Counted from the stretch's first letter, positions 7,833 to 17,216 are shown. The stretch is DNA of 40,804 nt from an uncultured bacterium (GCA_903842085.1 CAIMLA010000041.1:1-40804), one strand, 5' to 3'. Numbers and translations are program-made. Notes: generated by a model not told the origin, from the sequence alone.

Positions 7833-8372
7833 ATGTCAAGAATAGGTAAACTACCAATTATTATCCCAGATGGCACTAGCGCGACTTTAAGCGGGAACAC
7901 TATTGTCGTCGTGGGCAAAAAGGGTGAATTAAGGCAGACAGTAAATGACTTGAAGCTAAAGTTTGTGGTGGAAAACGATAAGATTGTTATAACCAAAAAA
8001 ACTGAAGATCGAGAAAGCGCGTCTTTATATGGGCTCACTAGAACCTTGATTGCCAATATGGTCAAAGGGGTGACAGAGGGCTTTAGGAAAGAACTTGAAT
8101 TTAATGGTATTGGTTATCGCGCGAGTGCTTCTGGCCAAGTCTTGACCTTAAGCTTAGGCTATTCACATCCAATTATTTATAATATACCAGAAGATATTCA
8201 GATATCAGTGGAGAAGAATAAAATTAGCATCGTTGGTGCTGACAAGCAAAAAGTTGGTCAAGTTGCAGCCGAAATTAGAAGCTTCAGAAAACCAGAACCG
8301 TATAAAGGCAAAGGGATTAAATATACGACTGAAGTTATTCGTAGAAAAGCGGGAAAGACTGGCGCAAAATAA
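7833..8372 (+). CDS. rplF: 50S ribosomal protein L6
   Basis: Two-domain protein near the sarcin-ricin loop and GTPase centre. It starts with the family signature [13 protein letters not shown]; the second domain has [24 protein letters not shown] and the end carries the universal [13 protein letters not shown]. Length 179 aa is normal. GAGGA precedes the ATG. rplR follows after eight bases. Confidence 0.98.
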   Translation: MSRIGKLPIIIPDGTSATLSGNTIVVVGKKGELRQTVNDLKLKFVVENDKIVITKKTEDRESASLYGLTRTLIANMVKGVTEGFRKELEFNGIGYRASASGQVLTLSLGYSHPIIYNIPEDIQISVEKNKISIVGADKQKVGQVAAEIRSFRKPEPYKGKGIKYTTEVIRRKAGKTGAK

Positions 8373-8380
8373 GGAGTTAT

Positions 8381-8725
8381 ATGCTAGAGAGACCATTAAA
8401 GAAAAAACAACGAAAGCAAAGAATTAGAAAGAAAATACAGGGGACAGATTTGAGACCCAGGTTAGCTGTTTTTGTTAGCAATAAACATGTCATTGCTCAA
8501 CTGATAGATGACAAAACGGGTAAAACCTTAGGTTACGAAAATGATCTGGCTGCGGCTAAGGGCCAAACTAAAACTGAAAAAGCGATCATCGTTGGCGAGA
8601 AAATAGCAGAGATAGCCAAGAAAAAGAAGATTGTTGAAGTTGTTTTTGATCGGGGCGGCAAACTTTATCATGGTCGTGTTAAAGCCCTCGCTGACGGAGC
8701 CCGTAAGGGTGGATTGAAATTTTAA
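8381..8725 (+). CDS. rplR: 50S ribosomal protein L18
   Basis: 5S rRNA-binding protein. The 114-aa sequence has an Arg/Lys-rich start ([16 protein letters not shown]), [21 protein letters not shown] and the terminal [28 protein letters not shown], all typical. Preceded by GGAG. A 31-base gap separates it from rpsE, the largest gap in this half of the operon. Confidence 0.97.
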   Translation: MLERPLKKKQRKQRIRKKIQGTDLRPRLAVFVSNKHVIAQLIDDKTGKTLGYENDLAAAKGQTKTEKAIIVGEKIAEIAKKKKIVEVVFDRGGKLYHGRVKALADGARKGGLKF

Positions 8726-8756
8726 CCCCATCTGGGACCCTGCAAGGAGAGAAAAG

Positions 8757-9326
8757 ATGAGAGACAAATTAAATACAGAAGTCGAAAAAGCATTTGACGA
8801 ATTACCGGTTGAGGAATATGAAGAAAGAGTTATTCAAATAGATCGAGTGACTCGAGTTGTTAAAGGTGGTCGACGGATGAGATTTAGAGCAACAGTTGTT
8901 GTTGGTAATAAGAATGGCCAGATTGGCTTAGGCGTAGAAAAAAGTAGTGAGGTTACTGGTGCAATCACTAAGGCTGTTTCTCAGGCAAAGAAACATATGA
9001 TTACAGTTGAATTAAATAAAAATACGATTCCTCATGAGGTTTTTGCAAAAAAATCAGGGGCAAGGGTTTTTCTAAAACCTGCGAGTGAAGGCACTGGGGT
9101 TATCGCTGGGGGTGCTGTTAGGGCCGTGTTAGAAGCAGCCGGGGTTAAGAATATCCTCTCAAAAATGCTGGGTTCTAATTCAAAAATTAATAATGCATAT
9201 GCAACTATTCTAGCCTTACAAGATTTAAAAAAACGAAGAGTCGAAGAGAAACCAGAAAAACTAGAGAAAGAGCCAAAACCAGAAAAAATTAAAGCAAGCG
9301 ACAAGAAATTAGAGAAAAAAGGATAG
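8757..9326 (+). CDS. rpsE: 30S ribosomal protein S5 with charged C-terminal tail
   Basis: Decoding-accuracy protein of the small subunit and part of the mRNA helicase. The dsRBD-like S5 domain ([22 protein letters not shown]) and the C-terminal domain ([26 protein letters not shown]) are complete. About 35 extra residues at the end are Lys/Glu/Pro-rich ([16 protein letters not shown]..). AAGGAG precedes the ATG. The next gene, rplO, begins only four bases later, so rpmD (L30) is absent. Confidence 0.96.
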   Translation: MRDKLNTEVEKAFDELPVEEYEERVIQIDRVTRVVKGGRRMRFRATVVVGNKNGQIGLGVEKSSEVTGAITKAVSQAKKHMITVELNKNTIPHEVFAKKSGARVFLKPASEGTGVIAGGAVRAVLEAAGVKNILSKMLGSNSKINNAYATILALQDLKKRRVEEKPEKLEKEPKPEKIKASDKKLEKKG

Positions 9327-9330
9327 TTTT

Positions 9331-9768
9331 ATGAAACTGGAAAGTTTATACGGATCAACGAAAAAAGATAATAAGCGAATTGGCCGAGGTATTGGCTCTA
9401 AAAAAGGCAAGACCGCGGGCCGAGGCACGAAAGGTCAGCTATCTCGGACAGGTAAAAAAATTAGACCTGGCTTTGAGGGTGGACAGATGCCTTTAGTTCA
9501 AAGGGTTCCAAAAAAACGTGGCTTTAAATCGAGAAGTAAGGCGATAAAAACGATCAGCTTGGATAAGTTTTTGGATTATAAAGAGGGCACCAAAGTTACG
9601 ACAACCTTTATGGCAAAAGAAGGCTTAATCGATAGTCCTAGGCAAGAATACCGGATCGTGGCTGGGAAAAAATTTAACCTGAAACTTATTTTTGAAGTAA
9701 CTAATATGACCGACGGAGCAAAAAAGCAAGCCCAGGTAAATCTAGCACCAGACAAAAATAATAATTGA
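9331..9768 (+). CDS. rplO: 50S ribosomal protein L15
   Basis: Late assembly protein of the large subunit. The glycine- and lysine-rich N-terminus ([19 protein letters not shown], then [21 protein letters not shown]) is diagnostic. Length 145 aa is typical. It is followed after nine bases by secY, the classic spc-operon order. Confidence 0.97.
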   Translation: MKLESLYGSTKKDNKRIGRGIGSKKGKTAGRGTKGQLSRTGKKIRPGFEGGQMPLVQRVPKKRGFKSRSKAIKTISLDKFLDYKEGTKVTTTFMAKEGLIDSPRQEYRIVAGKKFNLKLIFEVTNMTDGAKKQAQVNLAPDKNNN

Positions 9769-9777
9769 TAGGGGACG

Positions 9778-11088
9778 ATGAATTATATAAAAAGGATTTT
9801 AGGGAATAGAGAACTAAGAAAAAAAATTATTTTCGTCCTTTTTATGCTCTTTATTTATCGGTTATTGGCTCACGTCCCGATTCCTGGACCAGACCCAGAT
9901 AACGTTAAGAGTTTTATCGATAATGTTTTTTCAAAGAATAGTGCTCTGTCCTTCCTTGATGTTTTCTCGGGGGGTGGGATGAGTCGTTTTTCTATTGTTA
10001 TGATGAGTCTAGGACCCTACGTGACCGCCTCAATTATGATCCAGCTTCTAACGATCGTTGTCCCGAAATTTGAAGCCTTATCTAAAGAAGGCGAGCAAGG
10101 ACGTCGAAAGCTGAACCAATATTCAAGATTAATCACTTTACCATTAGCCTATATCGAAGGTTACAGCATGATTCGATTCTTAGGATCAATTAGCGCTAAA
10201 TCAGGACAAAGCCTTTTTGCTAATCTTAGCTTCTTACAATGGTTTGTAATGTTGACCTCAATTGCCGCTGGCACTATTTTTCTAATGTGGATTGGAGAGT
10301 TGATTACAGAAAAGAAGATTGGCAATGGTATTAGTATCATCATCTTTGCCGGAATTGTTTCTCAACTCCCGACCACTGTTGGCCAGACAATTCAGAAGAT
10401 GTTTGTTGGTCAATTTAATACCCAAGAGCTAATTAAAGTAGTTGTCTTTCTGACGTTGGCCTTGGTTGTCATCGCGGTCATAGTCTTTATCACTGAGGCT
10501 CAAAGGAAGATTCCGATTTCATATGCAAAAAAAGTTCGCGGGGCGAAACTATATGGGAGTATCGATACCTATTTACCGGTAAAGTTAAATATGGCCGGAG
10601 TTATTCCAATAATCTTTGCGGCCGCATTTATGAATATTCCGACTTTGATTGGATTTTTGAATACTGCCAAAACCCCCTGGATTGCGACGTCGGCTAAATG
10701 GATCCAGACGACCTTTATGCCAAACACTTGGCCATACGCAGCCTTACTGTTTATCTTTGTCTTTGCTTTCACCTTTTTCTCTACTTTCTTGTATTTTAAG
10801 CCAAAAGATGTTGCGGAAAATATTCAAAAACAAGGCGGATTTATCCCTGGGATTAGGCCAGGCACACAGACTGAGCATTATCTAACCTATCTAATAAATC
10901 GAGTCACTCTCTGGGGCGCTATTTTCTTAGGCTTAATCTCAATTTTACCCTATCTAGTGAAACCGCTTACGGGAGATGTTAATTTAACCATTGGTGGGAC
11001 TGGTTTACTAATTGTTGTCGGGGTTGCAATTGAGGTTAGAAATCAGATTGAAGCCCAGTTAATTATTAGAAGTTACGAAGAGTTTTAA
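9778..11088 (+). CDS. secY: Protein translocase channel subunit SecY
   Basis: Main pore of the Sec translocon in the cytoplasmic membrane. The 436-aa protein has the ten hydrophobic segments of the family; signatures seen are RLLAHVPIPG (TM1), SIVMMSLGPYVTASIMIQLL (plug/TM2 region), the cytosolic KEGEQGRRKLNQY, and ITEAQRKIPISYAKK and GFIPGIRPGTQTEHYL in later loops. GGGGACG precedes the start. Its partner secE is encoded at 20961. adk and map, which often follow secY, are absent. Confidence 0.98.
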   Translation: MNYIKRILGNRELRKKIIFVLFMLFIYRLLAHVPIPGPDPDNVKSFIDNVFSKNSALSFLDVFSGGGMSRFSIVMMSLGPYVTASIMIQLLTIVVPKFEALSKEGEQGRRKLNQYSRLITLPLAYIEGYSMIRFLGSISAKSGQSLFANLSFLQWFVMLTSIAAGTIFLMWIGELITEKKIGNGISIIIFAGIVSQLPTTVGQTIQKMFVGQFNTQELIKVVVFLTLALVVIAVIVFITEAQRKIPISYAKKVRGAKLYGSIDTYLPVKLNMAGVIPIIFAAAFMNIPTLIGFLNTAKTPWIATSAKWIQTTFMPNTWPYAALLFIFVFAFTFFSTFLYFKPKDVAENIQKQGGFIPGIRPGTQTEHYLTYLINRVTLWGAIFLGLISILPYLVKPLTGDVNLTIGGTGLLIVVGVAIEVRNQIEAQLIIRSYEEF

Positions 11089-11095
11089 AAAAGCC

Positions 11096-11124
11096 TTGAT
11101 ATTTATGAGATATTTGTTTATAAT
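11096..11124 (+). promoter_or_regulatory. Internal promoter before infA (alpha operon)
   Basis: TTGATA (11096-11101), 17 bases, TATAAT (11119-11124), in the 73-base gap between secY and infA. It would give the infA-rpmJ-rpsM-rpsK-rpsD-rpoA part extra transcription independent of the distal upstream promoter. Confidence 0.7.
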
Positions 11125-11161
11125 TTATAACTGTCCATGTACGGAAGGAATTTCTATCTGA

Positions 11162-11383
11162 ATGAGTGAAACAAAGGAAGTAATTGAAGTCGAAGGAACC
11201 GTCCTTGAAACCCTGCCAAATGCGATGTTTAGGGTAGAACTCGAGAACGGACATATTATTTTAGCGCATATTTCAGGAAAGATGCGAATGCATTATATAA
11301 AAATATTACCAGGTGATAAGGTCACTATCGAGATGACCCCATACGATTTAACTAAAGGTAGAGTAGTTTACAGGCACAAATAA
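11162..11383 (+). CDS. infA: Translation initiation factor IF-1
   Basis: Binds the ribosomal A site during initiation. The 73-aa OB fold is typical: [68 protein letters not shown] lies eleven bases before the ATG. The stop codon overlaps the rpmJ start by one base. It has its own promoter. Confidence 0.97.
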   Translation: MSETKEVIEVEGTVLETLPNAMFRVELENGHIILAHISGKMRMHYIKILPGDKVTIEMTPYDLTKGRVVYRHK

Positions 11384-11499
11384 TGAAAGTTAGACCATCA
11401 GTAAAAAAAATGTGTATGAAATGTAAGATAATCCGACGTGAAGGAGTTGTCCGTGTGATTTGTGACAATCCTAAACATAAGCAAAGGCAAGGGAATTAG
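11383..11499 (+). CDS. rpmJ: 50S ribosomal protein L36
   Basis: Tiny (38 aa) zinc protein of the large subunit. The sequence [19 protein letters not shown].. with Cys11, Cys14, Cys27 and His32 is the complete zinc-ribbon form. It overlaps the infA stop by one base and abuts the rpsM start. This is the cysteine-containing, zinc-dependent type. Confidence 0.96.
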   Translation: MKVRPSVKKMCMKCKIIRREGVVRVICDNPKHKQRQGN

Positions 11500-11886
11500 A
11501 TGGCTAGAGTCGCCGGCATTAACATACCTGACGAAAAGAGAGTTGAGATTAGTCTTACCTATATTTATGGCATGGGTTTAACGAGAAGTCAAAAACTACT
11601 CAAAGAATTAAGTATTGATCCAAGCACGAGAGTGAAAGACCTCCACGACGGAGAGCTTACCAAAATTAGAGAATATATTGAAAAGAATTATAAAATTGAA
11701 GGTGACCTTCGACGTGAGGTAACCCAAAATATTAATAGATTAAAAGAAACCGGCACCTACAGAGGCTTAAGACATAAAGCCAATCTACCCGTTAGAGGAC
11801 AGAGCACCAAGACTAATTCAAGATCCAAACGAGGACGCAGAGTCACCGTTGGTAGCGGTCGTAAGAAATCAGCAGAAAAAACTTAA
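11500..11886 (+). CDS. rpsM: 30S ribosomal protein S13
   Basis: Head protein contacting the P-site tRNA and, through bridge B1, L5. The sequence has [25 protein letters not shown] at the start, a helix-two-turn-helix core and the basic C-terminal tail with [20 protein letters not shown]. Length 128 aa is normal. It starts immediately after rpmJ. Confidence 0.97.
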   Translation: MARVAGINIPDEKRVEISLTYIYGMGLTRSQKLLKELSIDPSTRVKDLHDGELTKIREYIEKNYKIEGDLRREVTQNINRLKETGTYRGLRHKANLPVRGQSTKTNSRSKRGRRVTVGSGRKKSAEKT

Positions 11887-11901
11887 TAATTAGGTTAAAA
11901 A

Positions 11902-12285
11902 ATGGCAAAAGTAATACGAAAAAAGAAAGTAAAGAAAAACATTAATCAAGGGCAGGTTCATATTAGATCTACCTTCAATAATACGATTATTACCATTACT
12001 GATATGGAGGGGAATACGATTACCTGGGCTTCAAGTGGGGCAAGTGGTTTCAAGGGATCAAGAAAATCGACGCCCTATTCGGCTCAAATAGCGACTGAAA
12101 TTGCGGTTGAAAAAGCCAAAGAGCATGGCATGGAGAAGGTTGATGTTTATGTCAAAGGGATCGGCTCTGGTCGAGACTCTGCAGTTAGATCTCTAAATGC
12201 CTCAGGTTTATATGTAAATTCAATTAAAGACGTCACCCCGATTCCTCATAATGGTTGTCGGTCTAGAAAGCCACGTAAGGTATAG
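11902..12285 (+). CDS. rpsK: 30S ribosomal protein S11
   Basis: Platform protein of the small subunit near the mRNA exit site. Signatures: [60 protein letters not shown] and the end [20 protein letters not shown]. Length 127 aa is normal. Alpha-operon order rpsM-rpsK-rpsD-rpoA is kept. Confidence 0.98.
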   Translation: MAKVIRKKKVKKNINQGQVHIRSTFNNTIITITDMEGNTITWASSGASGFKGSRKSTPYSAQIATEIAVEKAKEHGMEKVDVYVKGIGSGRDSAVRSLNASGLYVNSIKDVTPIPHNGCRSRKPRKV

Positions 12286-12287
12286 TT

Positions 12288-12923
12288 ATGGCAAGAGTAT
12301 TAACCGCATCATGTCGACAGTGCCGACGAGAAGGAACAAAGCTTTTCCTTAAAGGTGATAAATGCCAAGGGGGCAAATGTATCATGGTAAAGAGAAATTA
12401 TATACCAGGACTACATGGCCTTTCGCGAAGAAGACGAAAAATGAGTGATTATAATCTGCAACTTAGAGAAAAACAAAAAGTTAAACGTATTTATGGCATC
12501 TTAGAAAAGCAGTTTAGAAATTATTTCGAGAAAGCCGATCGAAGAGAAGGCGTCACGGGCGAGGCTCTCTTGCAGCTTTTAGAGATGCGTTTTGATAATG
12601 TTATATATCGAATGGGTTTTGCCTCTTCTCGAAAACAAGCGAGACAATTAGTTTCACACGATCACTTCTGTATCAATGAGAAAAAGGTTAATATCCCCTC
12701 GTACCAAATCAAACCTGGCGAGATCATCACCCTCACTAAGGAATCAGGGAAAAATGATGGCTTGGTCGAGAAATTTAAAGATCAAATCAAGAAAAGTCAG
12801 CCAGCCTCATGGATAAAGGTTGATAGTAGCAAGCTAACCGGCCAAGTCATTAGCCTTCCGGTCAGAGAAGAACTTGATTCTGAGATAAATGAGCAGTTAA
12901 TAGTAGAGTTGTATTCAAAATAA
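12288..12923 (+). CDS. rpsD: 30S ribosomal protein S4
   Basis: Primary 16S-binding protein and, in many bacteria, repressor of the alpha operon. The N-terminal domain has a cysteine cluster (CRQCRREG.., CQGGKC at residues about 9-35), the helical middle includes LREKQKVKRIYGILEKQF, and an S4 RNA-binding domain covers residues about 98-160 (MRFDNVIYRMGFASSRKQARQLVSH). Length 211 aa is typical. Two bases separate it from rpsK. Confidence 0.97.
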   Translation: MARVLTASCRQCRREGTKLFLKGDKCQGGKCIMVKRNYIPGLHGLSRRRRKMSDYNLQLREKQKVKRIYGILEKQFRNYFEKADRREGVTGEALLQLLEMRFDNVIYRMGFASSRKQARQLVSHDHFCINEKKVNIPSYQIKPGEIITLTKESGKNDGLVEKFKDQIKKSQPASWIKVDSSKLTGQVISLPVREELDSEINEQLIVELYSK

Positions 12924-12941
12924 TATAAAGGAGTGGATGAC

Positions 12942-13907
12942 ATGTTATATGAAATTCATCTGCCAGAGATCAAAAAAGTTAAAACAGAAGGCAATTTGGC
13001 CCTATTCGCAATCGAGCCACTATATCCTGGATATGGAATGACCTTAGGCAATTCGTTACGAAGGGTCGTCCTATCTTCTCTACCAGGGGCGGCGGTTACA
13101 GCCGTCAAAATTGATGGTGTGAGCCATGAATTTTCGACAATCCCTAACGTCAAAGAAGACGTGGTGGAGATTCTTTTGAATCTTAAAAGGCTTTGTGTTA
13201 AATCTTTTTCTGATGAAGAACAAGTTTTGATATTAGAAGCGAGTGGTCCAGGGGTAGTAACGGCGAAGCAGATAAACAAAAATTCGAATGTCGAAGTTGT
13301 AAACCCAGACCATGTTATCGCGACTTTGGATAATAAAAATTCAAAGTTAAAAATGGAATTAACAATTGGGACTGGACGTGGTTATGTACCGGTCGAAAAA
13401 CGAGATGGCGGTAAATTAGGCATAGATGTCATCGCGGTCGATGCTCTTTATAGTCCCATCAAGAGGGTTCGATATAATGTCGAAAGCACCCGTGTTGGCC
13501 AGATGACCAACCTGGATCGGTTAATGTTTGAAGTAGAAACTAATGGGGTTATTACTCCTGAAGAGGCGGTGGCCCAAGCGTCTGAGATTTTGGTCGATCA
13601 CTTCCTGGTTTTATCAGGAAAAGAAGTAGTTAGTCGAAAATGTGAGCTTATTGAGGCCGAAACAATCGATCCTGGAAATGATATCTTGATTGAAGAGATA
13701 AACTTATCTCCACGAACGACAAATGCTCTTATTAACAATGATATTAAAACAATCGCGGATATCTTAAAGCTTAACGACAATGAGTTAAGGACGCTTAAGG
13801 GTTTTGGTAGCAAAGCCTTTGATGAAGTCAGAGAAAAAGTGGCTGAATTAGGCTTAACCGTTGGTCAAGAAGTTATTATAGAAGGGGTAGAAGAGGAAAA
13901 TGCATAG
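12942..13907 (+). CDS. rpoA: RNA polymerase alpha subunit
   Basis: Assembles the RNA polymerase core. The start is set at ATG 12942 because AAAGGAG (12927-12933) ends eight bases before it; a GTG at 12933 lies inside that site. The N-terminal domain shows GYGMTLGNSLRRVVLSSLPGAAV, and the C-terminal DNA/activator-binding domain is complete (LSPRTTNALINNDIKTIADIL and LKGFGSKAFDEVREKV). Length 321 aa is normal. It overlaps rplQ by eight bases. Confidence 0.97.
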   Translation: MLYEIHLPEIKKVKTEGNLALFAIEPLYPGYGMTLGNSLRRVVLSSLPGAAVTAVKIDGVSHEFSTIPNVKEDVVEILLNLKRLCVKSFSDEEQVLILEASGPGVVTAKQINKNSNVEVVNPDHVIATLDNKNSKLKMELTIGTGRGYVPVEKRDGGKLGIDVIAVDALYSPIKRVRYNVESTRVGQMTNLDRLMFEVETNGVITPEEAVAQASEILVDHFLVLSGKEVVSRKCELIEAETIDPGNDILIEEINLSPRTTNALINNDIKTIADILKLNDNELRTLKGFGSKAFDEVREKVAELGLTVGQEVIIEGVEEENA

Positions 13908-14385
13908 GCACCAGTATAAAGGAAAAAAGTTTTCGTTAAAGAAAAGTCCAAGAGAGCTTATGCTGAGAAATCTGGCGACTTCATTTTTACTTTATGAGAA
14001 GGTTAAAACAACCTCGATTAAGGCGAAAGCGGTCCAGTCAAAAGTTGAAATTATGATTACAACTGCCAAAGGCGGAAACTTGTCTGATATCCGTAAAATT
14101 GATAGTTATCTTTTGGATAAATCAGCCTCGAAAAAACTATTACTCGAATTGGTCCCTTTGTATAAGGATAGACCAGGCGGTTATACCAGGGTCATTAAAG
14201 TCGGAAACCGTCCAGGGGACAATGCCAAAATGTCAATTATTGAGCTTTTAGATGTTGAGAAATTAGACCGAAAAACCGAACCAGACCGTAAGACCAAAAA
14301 GGATGACGCTAAAGAAGCGACAAGCAAAAAAACTGAAAAAAAGCCACGAACCCTTCTTAAGAGAACTAAGAAAGAGGCTAAATAA
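13900..14385 (+). CDS. rplQ: 50S ribosomal protein L17 with Lys-rich C-terminal tail
   Basis: Large-subunit protein near the tunnel exit. The core is clear: MHRHQYKGKKFSLKKSPRELMLRNLATSFLLYEKVKTT at the start and GGYTRVIKVGNRPGDNAKMSIIELL. After about residue 120 there is a 40-residue Lys/Thr-rich tail (DRKTEPDRKTKKDDAKE..) not present in the usual 115-130-aa protein. It overlaps rpoA and its last base is shared with the rplM start. Confidence 0.95.
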   Translation: MHRHQYKGKKFSLKKSPRELMLRNLATSFLLYEKVKTTSIKAKAVQSKVEIMITTAKGGNLSDIRKIDSYLLDKSASKKLLLELVPLYKDRPGGYTRVIKVGNRPGDNAKMSIIELLDVEKLDRKTEPDRKTKKDDAKEATSKKTEKKPRTLLKRTKKEAK

Positions 14386-14819
14386 TGAAAACCTACACAG
14401 CTAAGCCAAAAGAAATTACCAGAAATTGGTATTTAATTGATGCTAAAGGTCAAACTTTGGGTCGTCTTTCTGTTGTCGTCTCTGATCTTCTCAGGGGAAA
14501 AAACAAACCCACCTTTACGCCAAATGTGGATTGTGGTGATTTTGTGATTGTTACCAATACTAAAGAAATAAAAGTAACGGGCAATAAACTAGAAGATAAA
14601 AAATACTATCGTCACAGCGGCTATCCAGGCGGATTAACGGAAACAAATCTTTCTGAAATGTTAATTAAGCATCCCAATAAAGTTATTTATCATGCCGTGA
14701 AAGGTATGTTGCCAAAAAATAGGTTAGCGGATGAGATGATTAAAAAGCTAAAATTATTTGAAGGTGAAGAACACTCTCATATAGCCCAAAAACCAATTAA
14801 AATAGAGAAGGTGTCATAA
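14385..14819 (+). CDS. rplM: 50S ribosomal protein L13
   Basis: Early assembly protein of the large subunit. Family marks: WYLIDAKGQTLGRLSVVVSDLLRGKNKPTFTPNVDCGDFVIVTN, KKYYRHSGYPGGL and AVKGMLPKNRL. Length 144 aa is typical. It overlaps rplQ and rpsI by one base each; the rplM-rpsI pair is conserved across bacteria and here is fused to the alpha operon. Confidence 0.98.
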   Translation: MKTYTAKPKEITRNWYLIDAKGQTLGRLSVVVSDLLRGKNKPTFTPNVDCGDFVIVTNTKEIKVTGNKLEDKKYYRHSGYPGGLTETNLSEMLIKHPNKVIYHAVKGMLPKNRLADEMIKKLKLFEGEEHSHIAQKPIKIEKVS

Positions 14820-15223
14820 TGGCCGAGAAAAAAGATAAATATTACTATGGTCGTGGACGGAGAAAAGAAGCCTCAGCAAGAGTGCGTCTGTATTTTGACG
14901 AAGGCAAATCAACAATCAATGAAAAGACAGTCGAGGACTATTGTGCAAAGAATAAACTACTTGTCTATAGCCTCGGTGAACCACTCAGATTAACTGGAAA
15001 TGAAGGCAAAGCCTACTTTTCAGTGAAAATAACTGGAGGGGGTATTAATGGTCAGATCGATGCGATTAAGCTGGGGATTGCAAGGGGCTTGGTGGTCTAT
15101 GATGAGAATAATCGTTTGACCTTACGTAAAGCCGGACTTCTAACCCGCGATCCTCGAGAAAAAGAGCGAAAGAAATACGGCCTCAAACGAGCCCGTAAAG
15201 CCCCACAGTTCTCAAAAAGATAA
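14819..15223 (+). CDS. rpsI: 30S ribosomal protein S9
   Basis: Small-subunit head protein whose C-terminal tail touches the P-site tRNA anticodon. The start YYYGRGRRKEASARVRLYF and the terminal RKKYGLKRARKAPQFSKR are diagnostic. Length 134 aa is normal. It is the last gene of the superoperon and is followed by an intrinsic terminator. Confidence 0.98.
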   Translation: MAEKKDKYYYGRGRRKEASARVRLYFDEGKSTINEKTVEDYCAKNKLLVYSLGEPLRLTGNEGKAYFSVKITGGGINGQIDAIKLGIARGLVVYDENNRLTLRKAGLLTRDPREKERKKYGLKRARKAPQFSKR

Positions 15224-15231
15224 TAATGATA

Positions 15232-15264
15232 ATAAAGCCCTGTTTAAAGGGCTTTATTTATATC
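15232..15264 (+). terminator. Intrinsic terminator of the ribosomal superoperon
   Basis: A 10-bp stem (ATAAAGCCCT at 15232-15241 with AGGGCTTTAT at 15248-15257) with a 6-nt loop is followed by TTATATC. It lies nine bases after rpsI. Confidence 0.85.
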
Positions 15265-15300
15265 TCGGCATAGTTTAAGATAAAAACAGACGGAGGGGCC

Positions 15301-16293
15301 TTGGTAAGCAATAAGACGATCAAAAATTTAATATTTAGTCTGGTTTTTATTATTGCAATCGGTACTTTTGGATTTTGGATGCTTGAGGGGACGACACTCT
15401 GGAAGGCCTTTTTTACGACGATCATTATTATGCTTAGTCACTGGAAGCATGGAGTCGATGATCCGCTCGCTGAGCAACTCTTACTCCTGTTCCTTATTTT
15501 AGGAAGTTTTATTATATTAGCATATCTGTTTAAAGTAGGCGCCGATTATTTTATGGGTGGTGAGTTCATTGAAACTCAAAGGAGGAAAAAGATGGAGAAA
15601 AAAATAAGTAACCTAAAAGATCATTATATCGTCTGTGGTTTTGGTCGAGTGGGGAAACAAGTATGTGAGGATCTATCTCACTCGAAGGTTGATTTTTTAA
15701 TCATTGATCGCGATCAAAGAGAAATAAAGCTTGCTCTCGCCAAAGGTTATCTTTGCGTCGAGGATGATCCAACGCTCGAAAAAAGCCTGGAGAAGGCAGG
15801 GATTGGTAAAGCCAAAGCTTTAATTTCTTGTCTAGGGCAGGACACAGATAATCTATTTGTCGCTTTGACGGCGCGTTCTTTGAATCCGAATATATATATT
15901 GTCGCAAGGGCCAATGAGGATGAAAATATTAGCAAATTTGAAAAAGCCGGAGCCAATCGAGTCGCGATCCCATATCAGATTGGTGGCTATCACATGGCGA
16001 CGATGGCCCTGAGACCGGCTGTCCTAGATTTTCTAGACGTGATTGTCGACAGTAGACATCAAGAGCTTGAAGTAGAAGAAATAGAGATTCCTCACCAATC
16101 ATTCTTAATCGGGAAAAAAATTAGGAATGAACTCAATAGAACGAAAACTGGGGTTACAGTATTAGCTGTAAATAGAGCGGACGGAACATCAAAAATTAAT
16201 CCTGATGGAGAAGAAGTAATTCGAAGTGGTGATAAAATGATATTGATGGGGAATAGGTCTCTTCTCGATAAATTAACAGAGTTGGTAAAGTAA
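15301..16293 (+). CDS. Potassium-channel-like RCK (TrkA-N/TrkA-C) membrane protein with non-canonical pore
   Basis: Two membrane helices (residues about 7-28 and 57-79) surround a re-entrant-loop-like segment, followed by a TrkA-N Rossmann domain (HYIVCGFGRVGKQ with GxGxxG at 113-118, acidic end FLIIDRD) and a C-terminal TrkA-C domain (about 255-330). This is the architecture of RCK-gated K+ channels. However, where the selectivity filter TVGYG should be, the sequence reads LSHWKHG (45-51), so K+ selectivity cannot be assumed. The start is a TTG with GGAGGGG just upstream. It could be a channel for another ion or a pore-dead sensor. Confidence 0.8.
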   Translation: MVSNKTIKNLIFSLVFIIAIGTFGFWMLEGTTLWKAFFTTIIIMLSHWKHGVDDPLAEQLLLLFLILGSFIILAYLFKVGADYFMGGEFIETQRRKKMEKKISNLKDHYIVCGFGRVGKQVCEDLSHSKVDFLIIDRDQREIKLALAKGYLCVEDDPTLEKSLEKAGIGKAKALISCLGQDTDNLFVALTARSLNPNIYIVARANEDENISKFEKAGANRVAIPYQIGGYHMATMALRPAVLDFLDVIVDSRHQELEVEEIEIPHQSFLIGKKIRNELNRTKTGVTVLAVNRADGTSKINPDGEEVIRSGDKMILMGNRSLLDKLTELVK

Positions 16294-17172
16294 TTGAAGG
16301 CAAATAAAGCTTATCAATGCACCGATGAGGATGCCGGAAAGAGGCTTGATTTTGTGGTCTCAAAACTACTAAAAACTAGCCGTCACCAAGCCCAAAAACA
16401 AATCTTAGAGAAACTTGTTTTAATAAATGCGAGTGCCAAAAAGTCAAATTACATTATTAAAAAGGACGATCTCCTTCAAATATTAAAAGACAAAGTCAAA
16501 AAAGCAAAGAAGCCAGCCATCATAATAATTTATGAAGATGAAGATATCCTTATTATTAATAAACCGGCAGGCTATAGTACTCACCCAGCCCCAGGCGAAG
16601 AGAATATTACCATAAGTGAAATATTTACTGACAAAATAGATTCTTTTGTTGATGATCGGTGGCCAGGAATTGTCCATAGATTAGACAAAGGTACTTCAGG
16701 CGTTATGATTTTATCAAAAAATGCGGTAACACAAAAAAAATTACAAAATGACTTTAAAAACAGAAAAATAAAGAAAACCTATATTGCCTTAGTAGAGGGC
16801 AAAATTGATCCAAATGAGGGCCTTATCGATATTCCAATAAAGAGAGAGGGGAATAAGCGTGGTAAGATGGGGGTTGATACGATTGGTAAAGCAGCGTCGA
16901 CTAGATACAAGGCAAAGGAATTTTATCCCAAATATACATTAGTGGAACTAAAACCAGAGACAGGGCGAACCCACCAGCTGAGAGTTCATCTATCATCGAT
17001 TGGCTATCCAATCGTTGGAGACAAGAAATATGGCCGCAAAACCCAACCGACGACGAGTATAAAATTACATGCTTCCGCGATTGAATTTGTTCATCCTAAA
17101 ACCAAGGAAAGACTCCAGTTCGTTTGTCCAATCACCACTGAGTTCACAAATTTTATTAATCAAATTAAGTAG
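16294..17172 (+). CDS. RluD-family 23S rRNA-type pseudouridine synthase
   Basis: Converts uridine to pseudouridine in structured RNA, most likely rRNA. An N-terminal S4 domain (about residues 12-65) precedes the catalytic domain with IVHRLDKGTSGVMIL; Asp131 is the catalytic aspartate. Also seen are IINKPAGYSTHP and PETGRTHQLRVHL. Length 292 aa is normal. The start is TTG, directly after the stop of the channel gene, with no strong ribosome site; no ATG is available near the conserved N-terminus. The exact target (RluC or RluD type) is not decidable here. Confidence 0.9.
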   Translation: MKANKAYQCTDEDAGKRLDFVVSKLLKTSRHQAQKQILEKLVLINASAKKSNYIIKKDDLLQILKDKVKKAKKPAIIIIYEDEDILIINKPAGYSTHPAPGEENITISEIFTDKIDSFVDDRWPGIVHRLDKGTSGVMILSKNAVTQKKLQNDFKNRKIKKTYIALVEGKIDPNEGLIDIPIKREGNKRGKMGVDTIGKAASTRYKAKEFYPKYTLVELKPETGRTHQLRVHLSSIGYPIVGDKKYGRKTQPTTSIKLHASAIEFVHPKTKERLQFVCPITTEFTNFINQIK

Positions 17173-17177
17173 CTCGA

Positions 17178-17206
17178 TTGCTACCCAAGGCTGACTGTAG
17201 TATAAT
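17178..17206 (+). promoter_or_regulatory. Promoter giving a nearly leaderless holB transcript
   Basis: TTGCTA (17178-17183), 17 bases, TATAAT (17201-17206). The expected transcription start is about 17212-17214, only a few bases before the ATG at 17217, and no Shine-Dalgarno is present between them. Confidence 0.6.
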
Positions 17207-17216
17207 TAACACTCAA

